Source: an uncultured Rhodospirillales bacterium (GTDB lineage: Bacteria; Pseudomonadota; Alphaproteobacteria; Acetobacterales; Acetobacteraceae). From it: DNA of 43,035 nucleotides. A model generated the notes under the pieces. The model was not told the origin of the DNA and ran no database searches. It worked only from the letters and a program-made list of their open reading frames with translations. This document shows positions 15,530 to 24,173 of the stretch, piece after piece. The DNA is taken from contig CAIMWH010000171.1 of NCBI GenBank assembly GCA_903845065.1, positions 1 through 43,035 on the forward strand, given 5' to 3'. Both the position numbers and the translations under genes were made by a program. Within the stretch, counting starts at the first letter, position 1; every line of letters begins with the position of its first letter.

Positions 15530-16645
15530 ATGCCTGCGTCCGAACACGTCCAGACCGCCCCCGCCCTGCACACCGGCCTGCCGGACCTGAGCCTCGGCTA
15601 CGTCCCGTTGACCGATGCCGCCCCGCTCCTGGTCGCCGACGCCAAGGGCTTCTTTCGCGCCAACGGCCTGTGCGTCGCGCTCACCCCCGCCGCGTCCTGG
15701 TCCGCCCTACGCGATCGCGTGGCCTTCGGCGCCTGGGATGGCGGCCAGATGCTCGGCCCGATGCCCATCGCCGCCGCCCTCGGCCTCGGCGGTGTCCGCG
15801 CCGACCTCGTCGTCACCGCCACCCTCGGCCGCAACGGCAACACCCTCGTCCTCGGCGGCAGCCTCGCCGAGGCAATGGGCGACGCCAGCTTCCCCCTCAC
15901 CGGCAGCGCCTTCGCCGCCGGCCTGCGCCGCCACCGCGCCACCGGCGCCCCGCCCCCCGTCCTCGCCGTGGTCTTCGCCTACTCCTCCCACAACTACCTC
16001 CTGCGCCACTGGCTCGCCGAAGCCGGCGTCAACCCCGAGCAGGACGTCACCCTCGTCGTCCTCGCCCCGCCCGCCCTGCCCGAAGCCCTCGCCACCGGCC
16101 AGATCGACGGCTTCTGCGCCGGCGAACCCTGGGGCTCCCGCGCCGTCGATCTCCGCGTCGGCCGCATCATGCTGACCAGCGGCGCCATCTGGCCCGACCA
16201 CCCCGAGAAGGTCCTCGCCCTCAACGCCGATCTCGCCGCCCGTGACCCCGCCCGCATCGAAGCCGCCACCAGGTCCGTCATCGCCGCCGCCACATGGCTC
16301 GCCAACCCCGAGAATATCGAGGAGGCCGCCCACATCCTCCACCACCAAGCCCTCCCCGGCGTGCCCGAGGCGGTGGTCGCCTTCGCCCTGCGCGGCCAAC
16401 TCCCACTGTCGCCCGATGCCGACCCCACGCCGGTGCCCCGCGCCATCGTCCACGGCACCGCCGAAACCTACCCCGACCCCGTCCACGCCGCCTGGTTCCT
16501 CGCCGCCATGCGCCGCTGGGGTCACGTCGCCCGCGGCGGCGCCGCCCCCGCCGGCGTCTGGCGCCCCGACATCTGGCACCGCGTCACCGCCCTGCCGGCC
16601 CCCTTCATCGATACCCCTCCCACGCCCCGGAGCCTCCTGCCATGA
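15530..16645 (+). CDS. nasS: nitrate sensor NasS (NrtA-like, cytoplasmic)
   Basis: A 371-residue protein related to the nitrate-binding protein NrtA but without a signal peptide, as expected for the cytoplasmic sensor NasS. It opens with LSLGYVPLTDAAPLLVADAKGFF near residue 19, nearly the same motif as in the downstream NrtA, and later has GEPWGSRAVDL and WPDHPEKVLALNADL, shared with NrtA. NasS binds nitrate or nitrite and releases NasT. ATG 15530 is chosen because it follows GGCGGA at a normal distance; longer in-frame starts would translate through the leader hairpins. The gene heads the operon and overlaps nrtA by ATGA. Confidence 0.88.
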   Translation: MPASEHVQTAPALHTGLPDLSLGYVPLTDAAPLLVADAKGFFRANGLCVALTPAASWSALRDRVAFGAWDGGQMLGPMPIAAALGLGGVRADLVVTATLGRNGNTLVLGGSLAEAMGDASFPLTGSAFAAGLRRHRATGAPPPVLAVVFAYSSHNYLLRHWLAEAGVNPEQDVTLVVLAPPALPEALATGQIDGFCAGEPWGSRAVDLRVGRIMLTSGAIWPDHPEKVLALNADLAARDPARIEAATRSVIAAATWLANPENIEEAAHILHHQALPGVPEAVVAFALRGQLPLSPDADPTPVPRAIVHGTAETYPDPVHAAWFLAAMRRWGHVARGGAAPAGVWRPDIWHRVTALPAPFIDTPPTPRSLLP

Positions 16646-17910
16646 CCCGTATTGCCCGCCGCTCCCTCCTTCGCGCCTCCGCCACCCTCGCCGCCGCCCG
16701 CGCCGCCTTCCCCTCCGGCGCCGTCGCCCAGTCCACCGGCCCGGAGACCAAAAAAGCCACCCTCGGCTACATCGCCCTCACCGACTCCGCCCCCCTCATC
16801 GTGGCGAAAGAGCGCGGCCTGTTCGCCAAGTACGGCATGCCCGATGTCGAGGTGAACAAGCAGGCCTCCTGGGGCGGCACGCGGGACAACCTCGTCCTCG
16901 GCGGCGCCAGCGGCGGCATCGACGGCGCGCACATCCTCACACCCATGCCCTACCTCATGCACACCGGCAAAATCACCCAGAACAGCCAGCCCGTGCCCAT
17001 GGCCATCCTCGCCCGCCTCAACACCAACGGCCAGGCCATCAGCGTCTCCAAAGCCCTCATGCCCCTCGGCGCCAAACTCGACGCCACGCCCCTGAAAGCC
17101 GCCTTCGCCGCCAAACAGGGTAGCAACAAGGTGGCGATGACCTTCCGCGGCGGCACGCATGATCTCTGGCTGCGCTACTGGCTCGCCGCCGCCGGCATCG
17201 ACCCCGACCGGGACGTCGAAACCATCGTCGTCCCGCCCCCCCAGATGGTCGCCAACATGAAGGTCGGCACCATGGATGCCTTCTGCGTCGGTGAACCCTG
17301 GAACGACCAGCTCGTCAATCAGGGCCTCGGCTACTCCGCCTGCATCACCGGCGAAATCTGGAAGGACCACCCGGAGAAATCCCTCGGCATGCGCGCGGAC
17401 TGGGTGGCCAAAAACCCCCGCGCCGCCGAAGCCCTCACCGCCGCCGTCATCGAGGCGCAGCTCTGGGCCGATGACCTCGCCAACAAGGACGAACTCGCCG
17501 CCATCCTCGGGCGCCGCGCCTGGTTCAACGTCCCCCCCGCCGACATCCTGCCCCGCAGCAAGGGCGACATCGCCTACGGGGACGGCCGCAAACTCGCCGC
17601 CTCCGCCCTGCGCATGAAATTCTTCGCCGACCACGCCAGCTACCCGTTCCGCTCCCACGAGCTGTGGTTCCTCACCGAAGACATTCGCTGGGGCGTCCTG
17701 CCGCCCGACCTCGACACCACCTCCCTCATCGCCGCCGTCAACCGCGAAGACATCTGGCGCAGCGCCGCCAAACTCGCCGGCATCGCCGCGGCCGACATCC
17801 CCGCCAGCACCTCGCGCGGCGTCGAAACCTTCTTCGACGGCAAGACGTTCGACCCTGCGGCGCCGGCGGCTTATCTCGCGAGCCTTGCCATCAAGAAGTC
17901 AGTGGCATGA
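16642..17910 (+). CDS. nrtA: nitrate ABC transporter substrate-binding protein NrtA
   Basis: A 422-residue periplasmic nitrate/nitrite-binding protein of the NrtA/CmpA family. The N-terminus ARRSLLRASATLAAARAAF is a twin-arginine signal with cleavage likely near AVAQ (residue 30), and the mature part starts KKATLGYIALTDSAPLIVAKERGLF. Family motifs include WGGTRDNLVLGG, GGIDGAHILTPMPYLM, MTFRGGTHDLWLRYWLA and GEPWNDQLV. It delivers nitrate to NrtB. The start overlaps the nasS stop by four bases. It is followed by 166 bases containing a palindromic repeat before nrtB. Confidence 0.93.
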   Translation: MTRIARRSLLRASATLAAARAAFPSGAVAQSTGPETKKATLGYIALTDSAPLIVAKERGLFAKYGMPDVEVNKQASWGGTRDNLVLGGASGGIDGAHILTPMPYLMHTGKITQNSQPVPMAILARLNTNGQAISVSKALMPLGAKLDATPLKAAFAAKQGSNKVAMTFRGGTHDLWLRYWLAAAGIDPDRDVETIVVPPPQMVANMKVGTMDAFCVGEPWNDQLVNQGLGYSACITGEIWKDHPEKSLGMRADWVAKNPRAAEALTAAVIEAQLWADDLANKDELAAILGRRAWFNVPPADILPRSKGDIAYGDGRKLAASALRMKFFADHASYPFRSHELWFLTEDIRWGVLPPDLDTTSLIAAVNREDIWRSAAKLAGIAAADIPASTSRGVETFFDGKTFDPAAPAAYLASLAIKKSVA

Positions 17911-17925
17911 GCGGAAGTATCAGCG

Positions 17926-18066
17926 CGGAAGCAAGATCTGCTTTTTTGAAAAAAAGCAGCAAAAAACTTTTGTCCATTGGAGTGTTCGGGCCAATGCGCT
18001 GCGAAGCCACAAGTGAAGTTTTTTTGCACCTTTTGTTTCAAAAAAAGTCGCCCTTCCTTGCTTCGG
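17926..18066. repeat. nested palindromic repeat, copy B (inside the nrt operon)
   Basis: A degenerate 141-bp copy with ends CGGAAGCAAG (17926-17935) and CTTGCTTCGG (18057-18066). The left inner hairpin is CTGCTTTTTT, then an A run and GCAG; relative to other copies the CTTC/GAAG stem has become CTGC/GCAG, a paired change that keeps the stem. The right hairpin is eroded. It sits between nrtA and nrtB and could reduce transcription or set the ratio of binding protein to permease. Confidence 0.85.
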
Positions 18067-18076
18067 GCACCGCACC

Positions 18077-18931
18077 ATGAGCGACCTAGCCCAAGCCGCC
18101 CCGCTCGGCCTCCGCCTCCCCCGCGTGGCCCTCCGCCCTGCCGCCCTCGGCGCCATGCTCCGCCGCGCCATCGTCCGCGCCCTGCCGCTGATCATCATGC
18201 TGGTGCTCATCCTCGGCGCCTGGCAGATCGCCGCCGACCGCCCCACCGCCAGCCTGCCCGCCCCGAGCAAAATCTGGGCCGACAGCAAGGACCTCATTAT
18301 CCACCCGTTCTACGATCACGGCGGGCTCGACAAGGGCCTCGGCCTGCACCTCTTCGCCAGCCTCCAGCGCGTCGCCCTCGGCTTCCTACTCTCCGCCATC
18401 GCCGGCATCGCCCTCGGCCTGCTCGTCGGCACCAGCGAAATCGCCATGCGCGGGCTTGACCCGATTTTCCAGGTCCTGCGCACCGTCCCCCCGCTCGCCT
18501 GGCTCCCGCTTTCGCTGGCCGCCTTCCGCGACGCCCAGCCGAGCGCCATCTTCGTCATCTTCATCACGGCCATCTGGCCGGTGATCATCAACACCGCGGT
18601 CGGCGTCCGCAACGTCCCGTCCGACTACCGCAACGTCGCCCGCGTCATCCGCCTGCGCGGCATCGGCTACTTCTGGAAAATCCTGCTCCCCTCCGCCGCC
18701 CCCTTCATCTTCACCGGCCTGCGCATCGGCATCGGCCTTTCCTGGCTCGCCATCGTCGCCGCCGAAATGCTGGTCGGCGGCGTCGGCATCGGCTTCTTCA
18801 TCTGGGACGCCTGGAACAGCTCCAACATCTCCGACATCATCGTCGCCCTCATCTATGTCGGCCTCGTCGGCTACGTCCTTGATCGCCTCGTCATGCTCGC
18901 CGGCCGCATCGTCACCCGGGGTACCGCGTGA
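18077..18931 (+). CDS. nrtB: nitrate ABC transporter permease NrtB
   Basis: A 284-residue inner-membrane protein of the nitrate/taurine/bicarbonate permease family. A hydrophobic helix near residues 37-55 (LPLIIMLVLILGAWQIAA) is followed by a periplasmic stretch with DHGGLDKGLGLHLFASLQR, then LRTVPPLAWLPLSLAAF near 135 and the EAA coupling loop YRNVARVIRLRGIGYFWKIL near 180. The end has GLSWLAIVAAEMLVGGVGIG, typical of NrtB/SsuC. The protein would form the nitrate channel as a homodimer. The start ATG 18077 comes 10 bases after repeat copy B; the gene overlaps nrtD by one base. Confidence 0.93.
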   Translation: MSDLAQAAPLGLRLPRVALRPAALGAMLRRAIVRALPLIIMLVLILGAWQIAADRPTASLPAPSKIWADSKDLIIHPFYDHGGLDKGLGLHLFASLQRVALGFLLSAIAGIALGLLVGTSEIAMRGLDPIFQVLRTVPPLAWLPLSLAAFRDAQPSAIFVIFITAIWPVIINTAVGVRNVPSDYRNVARVIRLRGIGYFWKILLPSAAPFIFTGLRIGIGLSWLAIVAAEMLVGGVGIGFFIWDAWNSSNISDIIVALIYVGLVGYVLDRLVMLAGRIVTRGTA

Positions 18932-19725
18932 TGAGCATCCGTCATCTCTCCATCTCCGACGTCTCCATCCGCTTCGCCCCCAACGCGCCCGACGTGCTGC
19001 AAAAAGTACGCCTCGAAATCGCCCAGGGCGAATACGTCGCCATCATCGGCCACTCCGGCTGCGGCAAATCCACCCTGCTCAACATCGTCGCCGGCCTGCT
19101 CAAATGCACCACCGGCGGCGTCCTGCTCGATGGCACCGAGGTCGACGAACCCGGCCCCGACCGCGCCGTGGTGTTCCAGAACCACAGCCTGCTGCCCTGG
19201 CTCACCTGCCGCGAAAACGTCCGCCTCGCCGTCGACCAGGTCTTCGGCCGCAAGAAATCCCGCGCCGAACGCGCCGCCTGGGTGGACGAAAACCTCGACC
19301 TTGTCCGCATGCTCCCCCACGCCGAGAAGAAGCCCGGCGAAATCAGCGGCGGCATGAAGCAGCGCATCGGCATCGCCCGCGCCTTGGCCATGCAGCCCAA
19401 GGTCCTCCTGCTCGACGAACCCTTCGGCGCGCTCGACGCCCTCACCCGCGCCCATCTCCAGGACCAGGTGACGGAAATCCACGCCCGCCTCGGCACCACC
19501 GTCCTGATGATCACCCACGATGTCGACGAAGCCGTCCTGCTCTCCGACCGCATCGTGATGATGACCAACGGCCCCGAAGCAACCATCGGCGAAATCCTCC
19601 ACGTCGACCTCCCCCGCCCGCGTGACCGCCTGGCGTTCGCCCAGGACCCCCGCTTCCTCGCGGCCCGGGCGGGTGTGATGGAGTTCCTCTACGCCCGCCA
19701 CCGCAACCCGGCGGAAGCAGCATGA
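18931..19725 (+). CDS. nrtD: nitrate ABC transporter ATP-binding protein
   Basis: A 264-residue ATPase with Walker A GHSGCGKSTLLNIVAGLL near residue 43, Q-loop VVFQNHSLLPWLTCRENV, signature ISGGMKQRIGIARAL near 138 and Walker B VLLLDEPFGALDALTR near 158, then LMITHDVDEAVLLSDRIVMM. It is a single ATPase domain without the NrtA-like C-terminal extension found in cyanobacterial NrtC, hence the nrtD symbol. ATG 18931 gives a TGATG junction with nrtB; GTG 18928 directly before it is an alternative. It overlaps the next gene by four bases. Confidence 0.92.
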   Translation: MSIRHLSISDVSIRFAPNAPDVLQKVRLEIAQGEYVAIIGHSGCGKSTLLNIVAGLLKCTTGGVLLDGTEVDEPGPDRAVVFQNHSLLPWLTCRENVRLAVDQVFGRKKSRAERAAWVDENLDLVRMLPHAEKKPGEISGGMKQRIGIARALAMQPKVLLLDEPFGALDALTRAHLQDQVTEIHARLGTTVLMITHDVDEAVLLSDRIVMMTNGPEATIGEILHVDLPRPRDRLAFAQDPRFLAARAGVMEFLYARHRNPAEAA

Positions 19726-20900
19726 ATATCGTCATCGGCGCCGGCCCCGCCGGCACCCGCTGCGCCACCCGCATCGCCGAAGCGGGCCACCCCGTCACCC
19801 TCATCGGCGACGAACCCGGGCAGCCCTACGACCGCGTCGCCCTCAGCCGCTACCTCGCCCGGGAAGTGAGCCAGCAGGACCTCATCTCCGACCTCCCCGC
19901 CACCGTCACCCACCGCCCCGGCCGCGCCGTCACCGCCATCCACCGCGACACCCGCACCATCACCCTCGATGACGGCGCCACGCTCGCCTACACCCGCCTC
20001 ATCCTCGCCACCGGCTCCACCCCCATCCGCCTCCCCATGCCCGGCGCCACCCTCCAAGGCGTCCTCGCCTACCGCACCATGGCCGATGTCGACGCGATGA
20101 TCGCCGCCGCCCGTCCTGATGCCCCCGCCGTGGTCATCGGCGGCGGCCTCCTCGGCCTCGAAGCCGCCGCCGGCCTCGCCGCCCGCGGCATGCGCGTCAC
20201 CGTCCTGCACGCTGTCGATCGCCTGATGGAACGCCAGCTCGACCACACCGCCGCCGCCCGCCTCGCCCGCCACCTCGCCGCCAAGGGCATCACCCTCATC
20301 ACCGACGCCCGCTCCGTCGCCATCGAGGGCGACACAAACGCCCAGGCCGTCCGCCTCGCCGACGGCCAGATCCTCCCCGCCGATCTCGTCGTGATGGCCG
20401 TCGGCATCCGCCCCCGCATCGATCTCGCCCGCGAAGCCGGCCTCGCCACCGCCCGCGGCATCCAGGTGGACGCCGCCATGCGAACCTCGGACCCTGCCAT
20501 CCTCGCCATCGGCGAATGCGCCGAACACGACGGTGCCTGCGTCGGCCTCGTCGCCCCCGCCTTCGTCCAGGCCGATGTCGCCGCCCGAACCGCCTGCGGC
20601 CACCCCGCTTGCTACACCCCGAGTGCCGACTCCGCCGCCCTCAAGGTCGCCGGCGCCCCGGTCTGGTCGGCCGGCGAGGTCGAGCAAACCGACACACAAC
20701 CCCTCATCCTCGATGACCCCGACGGCGCCTATCGCCGCCTCCTCCTGCGCGATGACCGCCTCGTCGGCGCCCTGCTCTACGGCGCCACCGAAGACGCCGC
20801 CTGGTACATGCGCCTCATCCGTGACGCCGCCCCCCTCGGCGCGCTGCGCGCCACCCTCCCGTTCGGCCCGGCCTACACCCACGCGGAGGCGGCGGAATGA
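19722..20900 (+). CDS. NAD(P)/FAD-dependent oxidoreductase of the nitrate operon
   Basis: A 392-residue flavoprotein of the NirB N-terminal/rubredoxin-reductase type. An FAD-binding GAGPAGTRCATRIAEAG lies at residues 6-22, the ATGS motif (LILATGSTPIR) near 93, an NAD(P)-binding VVIGGGLLGLEAAAGLAARG near 137, and the second FAD motif with IGECAEHDGACVGL near 263. It likely passes electrons from NAD(P)H to the nitrate reductase NasA, whose C-terminal [2Fe-2S] domain resembles that of enzymes with such partners, or to NirA. Both starts and stops overlap neighbours by ATGA. It corresponds to the flavin part of NasB/NirB but lacks their downstream iron-sulfur or siroheme domains. Confidence 0.85.
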   Translation: MNIVIGAGPAGTRCATRIAEAGHPVTLIGDEPGQPYDRVALSRYLAREVSQQDLISDLPATVTHRPGRAVTAIHRDTRTITLDDGATLAYTRLILATGSTPIRLPMPGATLQGVLAYRTMADVDAMIAAARPDAPAVVIGGGLLGLEAAAGLAARGMRVTVLHAVDRLMERQLDHTAAARLARHLAAKGITLITDARSVAIEGDTNAQAVRLADGQILPADLVVMAVGIRPRIDLAREAGLATARGIQVDAAMRTSDPAILAIGECAEHDGACVGLVAPAFVQADVAARTACGHPACYTPSADSAALKVAGAPVWSAGEVEQTDTQPLILDDPDGAYRRLLLRDDRLVGALLYGATEDAAWYMRLIRDAAPLGALRATLPFGPAYTHAEAAE

Positions 20901-22636
20901 GCGAACAGCCCTTCAGCCCCGAACAGCAGGAATACCTCAAGGGCTTCATGTCCGGCGTCGAAGCCCGCCGCGGCGCCCTCGGCCTCCCCCTCGCCCCCGC
21001 CGAGCCCGCGCCGGACCCCGCCGACCCCCAGCGCGCCGCGCAGGACGCCACCATCGCCGCCGGCGGCAAACTCACCCCCGAGGAAGACGCCAAGCGCCGC
21101 AAGCACCCGCTCGACCGCTGGGACGAAATCGCCGCCACCGCCGCCGCCGGCAAATTCCCCCGCGGCACCGATGTCTTCCTCACCAAGTACCACGGCCTGT
21201 TCCACGTCGCCCCCGCCCAGGACAGCTTCATGTGCCGCCTGCGCATCCCCGGCGGCATCCTCAACGCCCACCAACTCCACGGCATCGCCGACATCGCCAC
21301 CGAACTCGCCGGCGGCTACGCCGACATCACCACCCGCGCCAATTTCCAGCTCCGCGAAATCCCCGCCGAAGCCGCCCCCGAACTCCTCATCCGCCTCAAC
21401 GAACTCGGCCTCACCGCCCGCGGCTCCGGCGCCGACAACGTCCGCAACATCACCGGCAGCCCCACCGCCGGCATCGACCCGCAGGAACTCCTCGACACCC
21501 GCCCCCATGCCCGCGCCATCCACCACCACATCCTCAACCACCGCGACCTCTACGGCCTCCCCCGCAAATTCAACATCGCCTTCGACGGCGGCGGCCGCGT
21601 CCCCGTCCTGGAGGACACCAACGACATCGCCTTCACCGCGATCCGCGCTACGGAAGGGCAGGGGGGCGAGCAAATCCTCTACCGCCTCGCCCTCGGCGGC
21701 ATCACCGGCCACCAGGACTTCGCCCGCCCCACCACTGTCGTCGTCCCCCCCGCCGACACCACCCGCGTCTGCGACGCCATCCTGCGCGTGTTCATCCGCG
21801 AGGGCGATCGCACCGACCGCAAGAAGGCCCGCCTGAAATACGTCCTCGACCGCCTCGGCCTCGAAGCCTTCCTCACCCTCGTCGAACAGGAACTCGGCAC
21901 CCCCCTCCGCCGCCTCGACCCCGCCGCCATCGCCCCCGCCACCCCCCAACTCAAGCACGGCCACATCGGCATCCACGACCAGAAGCAGCCAGGCCTCCAC
22001 TACATCGGCATCACATGCCCGGTCGGCCGCCTCACCGCCGCCCACCTGCACGGCATCGCCGACATCGCCACCCGCCGCGGCTCCGGCACCATCCGCCTCA
22101 CCGTCTGGCAAAACCTCCTCATTTCCGACATCCCCACCACGGCCCTCGCCGCGGTGACCGCCGAACTCACCGCGCTCGGCCTCGGCACCACCGCCAGCCA
22201 CCTCCGCGGCGGCCTCGTCGCCTGCACCGGCAACGCCGGCTGCAAATTCGCCGCCTCCGACACGAAGCGCCATGCCGCCAGCCTCGCCGACTGGCTCGAC
22301 GCCCGCATCACCGTCGACCACCCCATCAACATCCACCTCACCGGCTGCCACCACTCCTGCGCCCAGCACTTCATCGCCGACATCGGCCTCCTCGGCGCCA
22401 AGATCGAACAGGGCGAGGACCTCATCGAAGGCTACGACCTCCACGTCGGCGGCGGCGCCGGCCCCGAACAAGCCATCGGCCGCCTCATCCGCCCCGCCAT
22501 CCCCTTCGACGATCTCGCCCCCGCCATCCTCGCCCTCCTGCGCGCCTGGAACGGCCAGGACAGCTTCCACGCCTGGTGCGCCGCGCATGACACCGAAGCC
22601 CTCGCCACCCTGTGCCGCGAACTGACCGAGGCCTGA
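20897..22636 (+). CDS. nirA: NirA-family siroheme nitrite reductase
   Basis: A 579-residue cytoplasmic enzyme of the ferredoxin nitrite/sulfite reductase family, reducing nitrite to ammonium with six electrons. The coupled [4Fe-4S]-siroheme centre ligands are Cys443 and Cys449 (ACTGNAGCKFA) and Cys484 and Cys488 (TGCHHSC). Two ferredoxin-like half-domains precede each siroheme domain half (QDSFMCRLRIPGG near 110 and HYIGITCPVGRL near 370). Within the nitrate operon the nitrite reductase role is far more likely than sulfite reduction. The N-terminus PFSPEQQEYLKGFMSG (residues 5-20) closely matches a stretch in the next protein, hinting at a shared docking element. Confidence 0.92.
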   Translation: MSEQPFSPEQQEYLKGFMSGVEARRGALGLPLAPAEPAPDPADPQRAAQDATIAAGGKLTPEEDAKRRKHPLDRWDEIAATAAAGKFPRGTDVFLTKYHGLFHVAPAQDSFMCRLRIPGGILNAHQLHGIADIATELAGGYADITTRANFQLREIPAEAAPELLIRLNELGLTARGSGADNVRNITGSPTAGIDPQELLDTRPHARAIHHHILNHRDLYGLPRKFNIAFDGGGRVPVLEDTNDIAFTAIRATEGQGGEQILYRLALGGITGHQDFARPTTVVVPPADTTRVCDAILRVFIREGDRTDRKKARLKYVLDRLGLEAFLTLVEQELGTPLRRLDPAAIAPATPQLKHGHIGIHDQKQPGLHYIGITCPVGRLTAAHLHGIADIATRRGSGTIRLTVWQNLLISDIPTTALAAVTAELTALGLGTTASHLRGGLVACTGNAGCKFAASDTKRHAASLADWLDARITVDHPINIHLTGCHHSCAQHFIADIGLLGAKIEQGEDLIEGYDLHVGGGAGPEQAIGRLIRPAIPFDDLAPAILALLRAWNGQDSFHAWCAAHDTEALATLCRELTEA

Positions 22637-22637
22637 G

Positions 22638-24173
22638 ATGAACGCCATCAACCCGCCCATGCCCATCATCCCGGAAAACGCCCCCTTCAGCGCCCCGCAA
22701 CGCGCCTGGCTCAACGGCTTCCTCGCCGGCCTCTACGGCGGCGGCACCGCCAACATGTCCACCGCCACCCCACCCGCCCCCGCCGAAGACTTCCCCTGGC
22801 ACGATCCCGCGCTCGACCTCGAAGAACGCCTCACCCTCGCCCAGGGCCGCCCGCTCAACCGCCGCCTCATGGCCGCCACCGCCCAGCTCGACTGCGGCCA
22901 GTGCGGCTACCTCTGCCAGTCCTACGCCGAAGCCCTCGCCGACGGCCGTGAAACCTCCGCCTCCCTCTGCGTCCCCGGCGCCAAACCCACCGCCCGCGCC
23001 CTCAAATCCATGCTCGCCGAAGCCCCCGCCATCGCGCCCGCCATTGCCCCTGTCGAAACCAAACCCAGCGCCCGCCACGTCCAAATCCGCAGCGCCACCC
23101 GCCTCACCACCCCCGGCTCCGACAAGGACGTCCGCCACGTCGTCATCGACCTCGCCAATTCCGGCCTCACCTACCTCCCCGGCGACAGCATCAGCCTCGC
23201 CGCCCCCAACGACCCCACCCTCGTCCAAGCCCTCCTCACGCACCTCCGTCTCACCGGCGACGAACCCGTCCCCTGCCCGGACGGCACCGCCCGCCCGGTC
23301 CGCGACGCCTTTGCCCACCATTTCGCCATCGCCCGCCCGCTCGACCGAACGATGGACCTCCTCGCCATGGCCGCCACCAACCCCCGCGAAGCCACCGCCC
23401 TGCGCCGCCTGTCCGACGGCGAGGACACCGCCGAACCCGCCGACGCCGACCTGCTGGATCTCCTCGAAGCCTTCCCCTCCGCCCGCCCCCCCCTGGCCGA
23501 CCTCGCCCGCAGCCTCCCCGCCCTGCAACCCCGCCTCTACTCCATCGCCTCCTCCCCCCAGGCCGCCCCCGGCGAGGTCCATCTCTGCCTCGGCGTGGTG
23601 TCCGAAACCCGCCGCGGCCGCCGCCGCCACGGCGTCGCCAGTTCCTTCCTCGCCGAGCGCGCCGCCACCGCCGGCCCCATCGCGGCGCGCATCCAACCCA
23701 GCCACTTCCGCCTCCCCGCCGACCCCGCCACCCCCGTCATCATGGTCGGCCCCGGCACCGGCATCGCCCCCTTCCGCGCCTTCCTGCAGGACCGCGCCGC
23801 CGCCAACCTGAAAGGCCGAACCTGGCTTTTCTTCGGCGACCGCCGCCGCGCCACCGACTTCCTCTACGGAACCGAACTCACCGCCTGGCTCGCCGACGGC
23901 ACCCTCTCCCGCCTCGACCTCGCCTTCAGCCGCGACAGCACCGCCAAAACCTACGTCCAGGACCGCATGAAAGCCGAAGCCGCCGACCTCTGGCGCTGGC
24001 TCCAGGACGGCGCCCACTTCTACGTCTGCGGTGACGCCAGCCGCATGGCGCGTGACGTCGACACCGCGCTGCGCGACATCGCCATCACCCAGGGCGGCCT
24101 CACCCCGGACCAGTCGAAAGACTGGATCGTCGCCCTCGCCCGCCAGGGCCGGTATCTCCGCGATGTCTACTGA
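22638..24173 (+). CDS. CysJ-like FAD/NADPH reductase with N-terminal Fe-S motif
   Basis: A 511-residue protein related to the alpha (flavoprotein) subunit of sulfite reductase but without the flavodoxin domain. The N-terminus has PFSAPQRAWLNGFLAG (16-31), then a cysteine cluster Cys86, Cys89, Cys93 and Cys111 (DCGQCGYLC then CVPGAKP) resembling the RnfB-type [4Fe-4S] domain. From about residue 145 it has the FAD domain with RLYSIASSP near 300 and the NADPH domain with GPGTGIAPFRAFLQDR near 371 and FYVCGDASRMARDVD. It ends RYLRDVY with an aromatic residue, as in CysJ and ferredoxin-NADP reductases. It starts one base after nirA and is probably its NADPH-dependent electron donor, replacing ferredoxin. 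Confidence 0.85.
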   Translation: MNAINPPMPIIPENAPFSAPQRAWLNGFLAGLYGGGTANMSTATPPAPAEDFPWHDPALDLEERLTLAQGRPLNRRLMAATAQLDCGQCGYLCQSYAEALADGRETSASLCVPGAKPTARALKSMLAEAPAIAPAIAPVETKPSARHVQIRSATRLTTPGSDKDVRHVVIDLANSGLTYLPGDSISLAAPNDPTLVQALLTHLRLTGDEPVPCPDGTARPVRDAFAHHFAIARPLDRTMDLLAMAATNPREATALRRLSDGEDTAEPADADLLDLLEAFPSARPPLADLARSLPALQPRLYSIASSPQAAPGEVHLCLGVVSETRRGRRRHGVASSFLAERAATAGPIAARIQPSHFRLPADPATPVIMVGPGTGIAPFRAFLQDRAAANLKGRTWLFFGDRRRATDFLYGTELTAWLADGTLSRLDLAFSRDSTAKTYVQDRMKAEAADLWRWLQDGAHFYVCGDASRMARDVDTALRDIAITQGGLTPDQSKDWIVALARQGRYLRDVY

